The notes below the pieces were generated by a model. The model saw nothing but the letters and a program-made list of their open reading frames with translations, was not told the DNA's origin and did not search any database. From the NCBI GenBank assembly GCA_902776835.1, contig CACYRK010000021.1:1-64000 (forward strand): a DNA stretch of 64,000 nt, written 5' to 3'. Source of the DNA: an uncultured Bacteroidales bacterium (lineage in GTDB: Bacteria > Bacteroidota > Bacteroidia > Bacteroidales > Muribaculaceae). Positions 15,055 to 23,497 of the stretch are shown in pieces. Each line of letters begins with the position of its first letter. Positions within the stretch are counted from its first letter, which is position 1. Made by a program: the position numbers and the translations under genes.

Positions 15055-17184
15055 ATGATTAAAAAACTTATTTCTTTTGGAATGGCAGCAGTAGTGGTAG
15101 TGGCTGGAATGACACAACTCACCGCATGTAAGCAAGATGTCAGCAACAACCCATTGCTGCAAGAAAGCACCCTGCCCTATGGTGCGCCCGACTTCAGTAA
15201 AATCCAGGAAAAGGACTATCTGCCCGCCCTGGAGGAAGCGATCAAGCAAAAACGCGCCGAGATAGCCAAGATTGTCGAGAACAAAGACTCGGCAACCTTC
15301 GAGAACACCATCCTCGCCTACGAGGAGAGCGGCAAGTTGCTGGACCGCGTGAGCCGCATTTTCTTCGCGCTCGTCGAGGCCGACAAGACTCCGGTCATCA
15401 GCGAGACCGAGAAGAAGGTGATGCCGATGCTCACCGACCTGGAGAACGAGATATCGTTCAACAAACCGCTGTTTGAGCGCATCAAGCAAGTCTACGACCG
15501 CGACCACGACCGCCTGCAGGGCGAGGACCAGAAGTTGCTCGAAGAGGTCTATAAGGACTTTGTGCGCAACGGTGCCCTGCTGAACGACGAGCAGATGAAG
15601 CGCATGAAGGAAATCAACCTGAAGATTGCCGACCTGCAGCAGAAATGGGGCGACCTGGTGCCCGATGCCACCAACGACGCCGTGGTGTGGGTCGACAAGA
15701 AGGAAGACCTGGCCGGACTCAGCGCCGCCGACCTGGCACAGTGTGCCAAGGACGCCGAGAACCTGGGCAAGAAAGCGCCCTATGCCATCGTGATTGTCAA
15801 CACCACGCAGCAGCCGCTGCTGGCAAGCCTCGACAACCGCGACCTGCGCAAAAAGGTGTATGAGGCCTCGATCAACCGCTCTAACGGCACCAACAAGTAC
15901 AACTCCTACCCCATCGTGGTGGAGATTGCCAAGTTGCGCGCCGAGCAGGCTGAACTCATGGGCTACAAGAACTTCGCCTCTTACTCGCTCGAGAACACCA
16001 TGGCCAAGACGCCCGACAACGTGTATGCCTTCTTGAAGAACCTGATTGCGGCTTACACCCCCAAGGCCGATGCCGAGACCAAGGCCATTGAGGAATATGC
16101 ACAGAAGACCATGGGTCCCGACTTCAAACTCGAGCCCTACGACCGCTTCTATTACAGCGCCAAGATGAAGAAGGAGATGCTCAACATCTCGGACGAGGAA
16201 ATCAAGCCCTACTTCAATGTCGACAGCGTGCTCATCAACGGTGTGTTCTATGCCGCCAATCGCGTCTACGGCCTGACATTCAAGGAGCGTACCGACATCC
16301 CGACCTACCATGCCGACATGCGCGTGTTTGAGGTGCTGGACAAGGAAGGCAAGCCCAAAGCGCTGTTCTATTGCGACTACTTCCGTCGCCCGACCAAGCG
16401 CGGTGGCGCGTGGATGGACGGCTTCGCTAAGCAGAGCCACCTGCGCAACCAACTGCCTATCATCTACAACGTGTGCAACAATGCCAAGGCTCCCGAAGGT
16501 GAGCCATCGCTGCTGACCTGGGATGAGGTGACCACGATGTTCCACGAGTTTGGTCACGCTCTGCACGGCATCCTGTCGGACTGCAAGTACAACTACCTGA
16601 GCGGCACATCGGTAGCCCGTGACTTTGTGGAGATGCCGTCGCAGTTCAACGAGTCGTTTGCCTCGATTCCCGAGGTGTTTGACAACTATGCACGCCATTA
16701 CAAGACTGGCGAGCCGATGCCTGCTGAACTGAAGGAGCGCATGCTCAAGTCGATCAACTTCCAGTCGGCTTACGCTTTGGGCGAGAATTTGGGCGCCACC
16801 TGTGCCGACTTGGCTTGGCACATGTTGTCGTCGAAGGAGATCCCCACTGCCGACAAGGCTGGCGAGTTTGAGGCTCAGGCCCTGCAGCAAATCGGCCTGC
16901 TCAACCCGCAGATTCCGCCTCGCTACTACACCAGTTACTTCAACCACGTGTGGGGCGGCGGCTATGCAGCCGGCTACTACAGTTACTTGTGGACCGAGGT
17001 GCTGGCCGTGAACATCGCCGACGTGTTTGCTAAGCGCGGACCGCTGCTGCCGGCCACCGGCCAGGACTTCTGCGACAAGGTGCTGAGCCGCGGCAACACC
17101 GGTGACCTGATGAAGATGTTCAGCGACTTCACCGGCATGGAACAGCCCGATGCCAGCGCACTGCTCAAGGCTCGCGGCCTGTAA
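15055..17184 (+). CDS. M3 family metallopeptidase (oligopeptidase / dipeptidyl carboxypeptidase), lipoprotein
   Basis: Zinc peptidase of the thimet oligopeptidase family that degrades short peptides. The zinc motif HEFGH is in TTMFHEFGHALHG (about 495-507), with the third ligand expected in NESFASIPEVF. The N-terminus is a lipoprotein signal ending in LTAC, so the enzyme is anchored in the envelope; this separates it from cytoplasmic E. coli Dcp. Length 709 aa is as expected. A strong terminator follows at 17208-17244. Confidence 0.93.
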   Translation: MIKKLISFGMAAVVVVAGMTQLTACKQDVSNNPLLQESTLPYGAPDFSKIQEKDYLPALEEAIKQKRAEIAKIVENKDSATFENTILAYEESGKLLDRVSRIFFALVEADKTPVISETEKKVMPMLTDLENEISFNKPLFERIKQVYDRDHDRLQGEDQKLLEEVYKDFVRNGALLNDEQMKRMKEINLKIADLQQKWGDLVPDATNDAVVWVDKKEDLAGLSAADLAQCAKDAENLGKKAPYAIVIVNTTQQPLLASLDNRDLRKKVYEASINRSNGTNKYNSYPIVVEIAKLRAEQAELMGYKNFASYSLENTMAKTPDNVYAFLKNLIAAYTPKADAETKAIEEYAQKTMGPDFKLEPYDRFYYSAKMKKEMLNISDEEIKPYFNVDSVLINGVFYAANRVYGLTFKERTDIPTYHADMRVFEVLDKEGKPKALFYCDYFRRPTKRGGAWMDGFAKQSHLRNQLPIIYNVCNNAKAPEGEPSLLTWDEVTTMFHEFGHALHGILSDCKYNYLSGTSVARDFVEMPSQFNESFASIPEVFDNYARHYKTGEPMPAELKERMLKSINFQSAYALGENLGATCADLAWHMLSSKEIPTADKAGEFEAQALQQIGLLNPQIPPRYYTSYFNHVWGGGYAAGYYSYLWTEVLAVNIADVFAKRGPLLPATGQDFCDKVLSRGNTGDLMKMFSDFTGMEQPDASALLKARGL

Positions 17185-17207
17185 TCCATTATTACACAAA
17201 AAAATGA

Positions 17208-17244
17208 CCTGGATAACCTCGTGAGGCTATCCAGGCTTTTTTTT
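17208..17244 (+). terminator. Intrinsic terminator after the M3 peptidase
   Basis: CCTGGATA (17208-17215) / TATCCAGG (17228-17235), extended inside by CCTC/GAGG, followed by CTTTTTTTT. Confidence 0.85.
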
Positions 17245-17281
17245 CACTTTTAGGATAGGGGATATATGATAGGTGTGTGGA

Positions 17282-17944
17282 TTATTTTTTGGGAAGGAAG
17301 CGGCGTATGTAACTGGTTTTGAACACCCAGCAGGTGTTTTTCTCAAGGCGCTGCCGCAGTTGTATGGTTGTCGGGGTGTAGCCAGTGAGCCCCTGCGGCA
17401 GTTCGTAATAGTCGCGCCCCATGGTCAGGATGCCATAAAGTTTGTCGCCACGAAACACGGGGCAGCCACTGGCGCCATGCGTGATGGGCTGCACAGTCGA
17501 CATGCGCAAATACCCGTCCTCCTCGCCGCGACCCAGGCACAGGCATGACGATTTCACCTGCTGAATCTTGCCGCCAGGCATCATCTGCCAGCACACCAGT
17601 TCCAACTCGTCGCCCTGCTCCACCTCGTCGTCGGCCCACGTGAGCGGGCTCGGCAGTCCCTCGGTGGGATACATCGCCACGTCCCACTCGAGTTTGCTCT
17701 CGGCGGGCAACTGCTTGGGAATCCAGTTTTCCCACGCCAGCGGATAACTGTGTCCGCCGGTGTACAGATAATAGGTCTTGTTGTGGTCAATCACATGTCC
17801 GGCAGTGACCAGGTAACCGTCGATAAGAAAAGCCGTTCCCGCAAAGGAGCGCTCGTTATCTGGCTCACGCAGCAAGGGGAAGACGTAGCGGCCGATGGCC
17901 TTGTTATCATTATCGTTTTGTGTCATGATAAAGTGCAGTGGCAA
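17282..17944 (-). CDS. Trypsin-like serine peptidase, cytoplasmic
   Basis: Chymotrypsin-fold protease with His in YLVTAGHVID (about 45-54), Asp in LEWDVAMYP, and Ser in HGASGCPVFRG (about 155-165), in place of the usual GDSGG. No signal peptide or PDZ domain is seen, so it is probably cytoplasmic. The start may be the first Met or the internal one at 17926 (MTQNDNDNKAIGRYVF). It is transcribed divergently from the P-type ATPase gene across a 123-bp gap with two palindromic operators, so a shared metal-responsive control is possible. Length up to 220 aa. Confidence 0.8.
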   Translation of the reverse strand: MPLHFIMTQNDNDNKAIGRYVFPLLREPDNERSFAGTAFLIDGYLVTAGHVIDHNKTYYLYTGGHSYPLAWENWIPKQLPAESKLEWDVAMYPTEGLPSPLTWADDEVEQGDELELVCWQMMPGGKIQQVKSSCLCLGRGEEDGYLRMSTVQPITHGASGCPVFRGDKLYGILTMGRDYYELPQGLTGYTPTTIQLRQRLEKNTCWVFKTSYIRRFLPKK

Positions 17945-17970
17945 TTACCGTGCCACAGCAGCGTGATTTC

Positions 17971-17985
17971 TGCAACCCAGTTGCA
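17971..17985. promoter_or_regulatory. Palindromic operator 1, TGCAAC-N3-GTTGCA
   Basis: Perfect 6-base half sites TGCAAC and GTTGCA around CCA. It lies 26 bases from the protease start codon, on that side of the divergent gap. Confidence 0.65.
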
Positions 17986-18007
17986 AAAACGCCGTATATA
18001 GTGCATT

Positions 18008-18022
18008 TGCAACCAGGTTGCA
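18008..18022. promoter_or_regulatory. Palindromic operator 2, TGCAACC-A-GGTTGCA
   Basis: Seven-base half sites around one base; same 15-base pattern as operator 1 and 37 bases from it centre to centre. It sits just ahead of the ATPase -7 element, where a bound repressor would block transcription. The pattern resembles Fur/Zur-family operators, which is an inference. Confidence 0.65.
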
Positions 18023-18034
18023 GAAGATTAGCAG

Positions 18035-18042
18035 TAATTTTG
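18035..18042 (+). promoter_or_regulatory. Predicted -7 promoter element for the P-type ATPase gene
   Basis: TAATTTTG matches TAnnTTTG, 25 bases before the ATG. The nearest TTTG (18006-18009) is 25 nt upstream and overlaps operator 2. Confidence 0.5.
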
Positions 18043-18067
18043 CCAGCAAATAAAACGACACGACATT

Positions 18068-20065
18068 ATGGCACACAACCACAACCACGAGTGCTGCGAG
18101 CACCATCACGAGCACGAGCACAAGCATGAGCACCATCACGAGTGCTGCGAGCATCACCACGAACACGAGCACCATCATGAGCATGGCTCGCTTGGCCGCC
18201 AACTGACAATCATCATAGTCGCCGCGCTGCTGCTGGCCGCCGCTTATTGCGTTGAACGCCACTGCAACCTGTCCACGTGGCAACTGCTGCTGGTGTATCT
18301 GGTGCCATATCTTCTGGTGGGCCACCGCACCATCATCGAGGCCGTCGAGGGACTGCTGCACGGCGAGATGCTCAACGAGCACTTCCTGATGACCGTAGCC
18401 ACCGTGGGAGCGCTGTGCATCGGCTTTCTGCCCGGTGCCGAGAACGAATTTCCCGAGGCGGTGTTTGTGATGCTGTTTTTCCAGGTTGGCGAACTCTTTG
18501 AGGGCTATGCCGAGGGCAAGAGCCGCGCCAGCATCGCTCACCTGATGGACATACGACCCGACGTGGCCCATGTGCTGCGCGACGGCACCGAGGTCGACGT
18601 GTCGCCGCAGGAGGTGACGGCGGGCGACATGCTGATAGTCAAGCCTGGCGAAAAAGTGCCTGTCGACGGCATAATCGTCGAGGGGCGCTCGGCGCTCAAC
18701 ACCGTGGCGCTTACCGGCGAGAGTCAGCCGCGCGACGTGGGCGAGGACGACGAGGTGGCGTCGGGGTGCATCAACCTTAGCGGCGTACTCACCCTTCGCG
18801 CCACGCACAACTATGGCGAGAGCACCGTGGCAAAGATTATCGAACTGATTGAGCACGCTGGCGAGCGGAAGTCGCGCAGCGAGGCCTTTATCACGCGTTT
18901 CTCGCGCGTCTACACGCCCGTGGTTGTCGTCGGTGCCCTGCTGCTGGCCCTTGTGGTACCTCTGCTCAGCGGCCACTTTGCCGACACGTTCCCCACGTGG
19001 CTCTACCGCGCACTGATGTTCCTTATCGTGTCGTGCCCCTGCGCACTTGTCATCAGCATCCCGCTCACCTTTTTCGGCGGCATCGGCGGTGCGTCGCGTC
19101 ATGGCATCCTGGTCAAGGGAGCCAGCTACATCGACGTGCTGGCCCGCACCGGCGTGGTGGTTTTCGACAAGACGGGCACGCTCACCCGCGGCGAGTTTGC
19201 CGTCACGGCCGTCCACCCGTCGAGTTGCGACGAGCGCCACTTGCTGCATCTGGCGGCGCACGTCGAGCACTACAGCACCCACCCCATCGGCGCCGCGCTG
19301 CGCCAGGCATTCCCCGAGGCAGTGGGCGATGGCTGCAAGGTGAGCGAAGTGACCGAGACGGCGGGCGAAGGCATCACAGCGCGCGTGGGCGACAACACAG
19401 TGAGCGTGGGCAACACAAAACTCATGGAGCGCGTGGGTGCCAAGTGGACTCCCTGCGAGCACCTGGGAACCATCATCCATGTGGCCATCGATGGCGAGTA
19501 TGCCGGGCACATTGTCATCAACGACCAGGTGAAGGCCGACAGTGCCAGCGCCATCGCGCAACTGAAAGAACTGGGCGTGGAGCGCACGGTGATGCTTACT
19601 GGCGACCGCGACGAGGTGGCCAAGCACGTAGCCGAGCAACTTCATGTGGATGAATACTTCAGCGAATTGCTACCCGATGCCAAGGTGGCTCATGTGGAAC
19701 GCCTGCTGGAGTCGAAACCGGCCGGCAAGCACTTGGCAATGGTGGGCGACGGCATCAACGACGCACCGGTGCTGAGCCGCGCCGACGTGGGCATCGCCAT
19801 GGGCGCCCTTGGCAGCGAGGCGGCCATCGAGGCGGCCGACGTGGTGCTCATGGACGACCAGCCGTCGAAGATTGCCCGCGCCATAGGCATCGCACGCCGC
19901 ACGCTGGGCATCGCGCGCCAAAACACCGCGCTGGCAATCGGCGTAAAGGTGGCGGTGCTCGTGCTGGCCACCGTGGGCCTGGGCACGATGTGGATGGCTG
20001 TCTTTGCCGACGTGGGCGTGACGGTGCTTGCCGTGCTCAACGCCATGCGTGCCCTGCGCTCCTAA
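18068..20065 (+). CDS. Heavy-metal P1B-type ATPase, zinc/cadmium exporter type
   Basis: ATP-driven metal efflux pump. TGES (216-219), the membrane CPC metal site (323-325), the phosphorylation site DKTGT (367-371) and GDGINDAP (about 559-566) are all present. There is no N-terminal HMA domain; instead residues 1-40 contain 20 His, 10 Glu and 4 Cys, arranged in repeats of CCEHHHEHEH type, a likely metal-sensing or binding tail. Length 665 aa. Operators upstream suggest metal-dependent repression. Zn/Cd/Co preference is inferred from the CPC-type core and His-rich tail. Confidence 0.92.
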   Translation: MAHNHNHECCEHHHEHEHKHEHHHECCEHHHEHEHHHEHGSLGRQLTIIIVAALLLAAAYCVERHCNLSTWQLLLVYLVPYLLVGHRTIIEAVEGLLHGEMLNEHFLMTVATVGALCIGFLPGAENEFPEAVFVMLFFQVGELFEGYAEGKSRASIAHLMDIRPDVAHVLRDGTEVDVSPQEVTAGDMLIVKPGEKVPVDGIIVEGRSALNTVALTGESQPRDVGEDDEVASGCINLSGVLTLRATHNYGESTVAKIIELIEHAGERKSRSEAFITRFSRVYTPVVVVGALLLALVVPLLSGHFADTFPTWLYRALMFLIVSCPCALVISIPLTFFGGIGGASRHGILVKGASYIDVLARTGVVVFDKTGTLTRGEFAVTAVHPSSCDERHLLHLAAHVEHYSTHPIGAALRQAFPEAVGDGCKVSEVTETAGEGITARVGDNTVSVGNTKLMERVGAKWTPCEHLGTIIHVAIDGEYAGHIVINDQVKADSASAIAQLKELGVERTVMLTGDRDEVAKHVAEQLHVDEYFSELLPDAKVAHVERLLESKPAGKHLAMVGDGINDAPVLSRADVGIAMGALGSEAAIEAADVVLMDDQPSKIARAIGIARRTLGIARQNTALAIGVKVAVLVLATVGLGTMWMAVFADVGVTVLAVLNAMRALRS

Positions 20066-20400
20066 CACCAAGCAACAACCAACCGCCAAGTAAGCAACAT
20101 TTAAAAACAGCAAAAACGCCATCAAAGGGGGCTTTTGATGGCGCTTGCGCTCTGCGTGTCGGTTTGTATTGCGAGACGGTGTCTCGTATGGGCATCTCTT
20201 CATCCCATTGCACTTCGCGCATGGGCTTTGCCCAGCGGCTCAGCAGAAGGTTGCGCTTGCCGGTCATCTTGCTCGTGCGGTGGCTTTAACTCTTTTAAGC
20301 AGAGAAAATTTTGTGGGGTGGTAAAAATTTAGGAAATTTGCAGATTGTAATTGCCAGCGTGGCACACATGGTGTGCCGTGGTGGCGCTAACTTCTTGATT
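20066..20400. other. Gene-free gap with several hairpins
   Basis: No gene is supported. It holds CGCCATCAAA / TTTGATGGCG (20117-20126, 20134-20143), a probable transcription end for the ATPase although no T-run follows; GCGAGAC-GGT-GTCTCGT (20171-20187); and CCCAT / ATGGG (about 20204-20225). Short open frames here have no start signals or family resemblance. Confidence 0.5.
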
Positions 20401-21762
20401 ATGAAACTGAAATACATATTCACATTTTTCTTAATGGCTGTGGTGGCAAGCGCCATGGCACAAAGCAACGTTGCCGAGGAGGTGGCGTGGGTGGTTGGCG
20501 ACGAGCCAATTTTCAAGAGCGACATCGAGGAGCAATACCTGAACATGCAGAGCGAGCGCGCCTATATCGACGGCAACCCCTACTGCGTGATTCCCGAGCA
20601 GATGGCTATCGACAAACTGTTTCTGCACCAGGCAGCAATCGACACTATCGAGATACAGGAGTCGGCAATCAACAAGGAGGTTGACTCTCGTCTTAACTAC
20701 TTCATCGCCAACTTAGGCTCGAAGGAGAAGGTTGAAGAGTATTTCCACAAGCCGATGCCCGTGCTTCGCGAGAAACTGGCCGACATGGTGCGTGAGCAGA
20801 ACGCCATCCAGCAGGTGCAGTACAACCTGACGAAGAAAGTGAAGGCCACGCCTGCCGAGGTGCGCAAGTTCTACAACACGCTGCCGAAGGACTCGCTGCC
20901 CTTCATCCCGCGGCAAGTGGAGGTGCAGATTATCACCATCAACCCCATCATCCCGCAGCAGGAGATCGACGAGGTGAAATCGCGCCTGCGCAACTATGCC
21001 CAGCAGGTGACCAACGGGGAGACGGAGTTTTCGACGCTCGCCATCCTCTACAGCGAGGACAAGCCGACCTCGATGTACGGCGGCGAGACGGGCTTCCAGA
21101 GCCGCTCGGTGCTGCTGCCCGAATATGCCACGGCGGCATTCAACCTTAACGACCCGAAGAAGGTGTCGAACATCGTGGAGACCGACGACGGCTACCACAT
21201 CATCCAGTTGATTGAGAAGCGCGGCGACCGCATCAACACGCGCCACATCCTGCTGCGTCCCAAGGTGAGCGACGCCGACCTGACCGACGCCATCCACCGC
21301 CTGGACACGCTGCGCACCGATATCGTCGACGGCAAGTACACCTTTGAGCAGTCGGCGCTCTACGTGTCGCAGGACAAGGACTCTCGCAACAACAACGGTA
21401 TGATGCTCAACGAGAAGAGCCACAGCAACCGCTTTGAGATGGCCGATCTCCCCGCCGAGGTTGCCAAGGTTGTCGACAAACTTCAGGAGGGCGACATCAG
21501 CGAGCCCTTTGTGATGCTCAACCCCAAGACTCAGCGCGAACAGGTGGCCATCGTGCGCCTGAACAAGCGCATCGACGGACACCGCGCCGACCTGGCCGAC
21601 GACTACCAGACGCTGAAGGCGCTGTACGAGAACCAGAAAAAGGGCGACATCATCGAGAATTGGGTCAAGGAGAAGCAACGCACCACCTACGTCTACATCG
21701 AGGAGGGCTGGCGCGACTGCGAGTTCCGCTACGACTGGCTCAACAACCAGAGTCCCAAGTAA
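20401..21762 (+). CDS. SurA-like periplasmic peptidyl-prolyl isomerase
   Basis: Periplasmic parvulin-type chaperone for outer-membrane proteins. I chose ATG 20401, where MKLKYIFTFFLMAVVASAMA is a clean signal peptide; the frame is open 30 codons further up without one. The N-terminal chaperone region (about 20-170) precedes two PpiC domains (about 175-280, with STLAILYSEDKPTSMYGGE, and 285-390, with TRHILLRPKVSDADL). Product 453 aa, similar to SurA. It is followed after 19 bp by the OstA-like gene, so the two probably share a role in outer-membrane biogenesis. Confidence 0.9.
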   Translation: MKLKYIFTFFLMAVVASAMAQSNVAEEVAWVVGDEPIFKSDIEEQYLNMQSERAYIDGNPYCVIPEQMAIDKLFLHQAAIDTIEIQESAINKEVDSRLNYFIANLGSKEKVEEYFHKPMPVLREKLADMVREQNAIQQVQYNLTKKVKATPAEVRKFYNTLPKDSLPFIPRQVEVQIITINPIIPQQEIDEVKSRLRNYAQQVTNGETEFSTLAILYSEDKPTSMYGGETGFQSRSVLLPEYATAAFNLNDPKKVSNIVETDDGYHIIQLIEKRGDRINTRHILLRPKVSDADLTDAIHRLDTLRTDIVDGKYTFEQSALYVSQDKDSRNNNGMMLNEKSHSNRFEMADLPAEVAKVVDKLQEGDISEPFVMLNPKTQREQVAIVRLNKRIDGHRADLADDYQTLKALYENQKKGDIIENWVKEKQRTTYVYIEEGWRDCEFRYDWLNNQSPK

Positions 21763-21781
21763 TATTTCCTGACCGTCAACA

Positions 21782-23497
21782 ATGACCAGTAACAGGCTTG
21801 ACCGACGACTTGCCGCGCTGCTGCGCCGCCATGTGTGCGCAGTGGCCGTGGTGGCTCTTGCCTTCGGCCCCACCGTGGTGCTGAATGCGTGGGGTGCCAA
21901 CCCGCGCCAGCCGGTGCGCGCCGCCAAGGCCGGTGCCAAGCCCAAGCCAAAGGCCGACGCGAAAATCAAGCCGCAAATCCCCGGTGCCAACCGCTACCAG
22001 CCCGGCAAGGTGTTTCTCGAGAACGCCGACTCGCTGACCGCCAGCGAGCCCACCAGCACCGAGTATCAGGTGCTTCACGGCAATGTGCGTTTTCGCCGCG
22101 GCGACATGTACATGTTCTGCGACAGCGCATATTTCTACGAGAAGACCAGTTCGCTCGACGCCTTTGGCCACGTGCGCATGACGCAGGGCGACACGCTCAC
22201 GGTAAATGCCGAGATTCTGCATTATTACGGCGACCAGCAGTATGCCGAGTTGCGCCGCAACGTGCGCTTGGAGAACCGGTCGACCACGCTGTTCACCGAC
22301 AGTCTGGACTACAACCTCACCACCGACGAGGGCTACTACCTGTACGGCGGCACCATCGTCGACAACCGCAACAACATCGAACTTCGCTCGCGCGAGGGCC
22401 GCTACGACATGCGCACCAAGGACGCCAACTTTTACACCGACGTGATTCTGATAAACGACAAGGACAACTATCAGATGCGCACCAACCACCTGCGGTACAA
22501 CATGCACACTCACCAGGCCACCATCACCAGCGAAACCACCATCGTTAGCGACAGCGGCACCATCGTCACGTCGAACGGGCGCTACAACACCAGCATCAAC
22601 GACGCCACGCTCTACGACCGCTCGCTGGTGCGCGCCAAGAAAGGCGAGACGCTGACGGGCGACACGGTGTACTACAACCGCAACCGCAACTACGGCTGGG
22701 CGCGCGGCGATGTGGAAATCACCGACCCCAACAACAAGGTGATCCTGAACGGCGACTACGGCGAGCACCATGGCGAGACGCGCTACAGTTACGTCACCGG
22801 CCATGCCCGTGCCCGCGAATACTCGCAGGACGACACGCTGTACGTTCACGCCGACACCCTGCTCACGCTCATCGAGTACGACTCGATACGCGTGATGAAG
22901 GCGCTGAACTACTCCCGCTTCTACCGTAGCGACCTGCAGGGCGTGTGCGACTCGCTCATCGTCTCGCAGGCCGACTCAATCCTCAACCTCTACCACCACG
23001 CCGTGCTGTGGAACGAGAACCGCCAAATCAGCGGCGAGGAAATCAATATCCACCTCAACGACAGCACCGCCGACTGGGCCACCCTGCCCCAGCGCGGCCT
23101 CGTGGTGGAGCATCTGGGCGAGAACTACTACGACCAACTCACGGGCAAGTCGATGAAGGCATTTTTTGCCGATAAGGAGTTGCGGCGCCTGGAGGTCGAC
23201 GGCAACGTGACGGTGATCATGTATCCCCAGGAAGACGACTCGACCTACAACAAGATGGTGAATGCCGAGGCGAGTTATCTGCGCTTGTGGCTCAAGCCCA
23301 AGCAGGAGATTGACAAAATCACGATGTGGCCCGACGTCAGCGGCTCGGTGACACCGCTCTACCTGGCCAAGCGCCAGCAGATGTTCCTGCCACAATTTGT
23401 GTGGCTCGACGCGCTGCGCCCGCGCTCTCCCGAGGAGTTGGAGCCCATCAGCGAGCCCTTGCGTGAATACATGAACAGCACAGTGAGCACAAAATGA
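21782..23497 (+). CDS. OstA-like (LptA/LptD N-terminal family) protein
   Basis: Extracytoplasmic protein of the OstA_2 group, related to the lipopolysaccharide-transport beta-jellyroll proteins. A basic N-terminus and hydrophobic stretch (about 18-38) form the signal, then a Lys/Ala/Pro linker. Repeated beta-jellyroll strands occupy about 70-400 (YQVLHGNVRFRRGDMYMFCD, LDAFGHVRMTQGDTL, NYGWARGDVEITDPNN). Length 571 aa. It lies between surA and mutL and its stop overlaps the mutL start by ATGA. Confidence 0.87.
   Translation: MTSNRLDRRLAALLRRHVCAVAVVALAFGPTVVLNAWGANPRQPVRAAKAGAKPKPKADAKIKPQIPGANRYQPGKVFLENADSLTASEPTSTEYQVLHGNVRFRRGDMYMFCDSAYFYEKTSSLDAFGHVRMTQGDTLTVNAEILHYYGDQQYAELRRNVRLENRSTTLFTDSLDYNLTTDEGYYLYGGTIVDNRNNIELRSREGRYDMRTKDANFYTDVILINDKDNYQMRTNHLRYNMHTHQATITSETTIVSDSGTIVTSNGRYNTSINDATLYDRSLVRAKKGETLTGDTVYYNRNRNYGWARGDVEITDPNNKVILNGDYGEHHGETRYSYVTGHARAREYSQDDTLYVHADTLLTLIEYDSIRVMKALNYSRFYRSDLQGVCDSLIVSQADSILNLYHHAVLWNENRQISGEEINIHLNDSTADWATLPQRGLVVEHLGENYYDQLTGKSMKAFFADKELRRLEVDGNVTVIMYPQEDDSTYNKMVNAEASYLRLWLKPKQEIDKITMWPDVSGSVTPLYLAKRQQMFLPQFVWLDALRPRSPEELEPISEPLREYMNSTVSTK

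Noticed and set aside
15052-17199. 715-codon open frame antisense to the M3 peptidase gene
   Set aside because: It mirrors the codon pattern of a strongly supported zinc peptidase, has no family resemblance and arises from GC-rich third positions.
17945-19645. 566-codon open frame antisense to the P-type ATPase
   Set aside because: Shadow of a gene with all catalytic motifs intact; its His-rich composition comes from the complement of biased codons.
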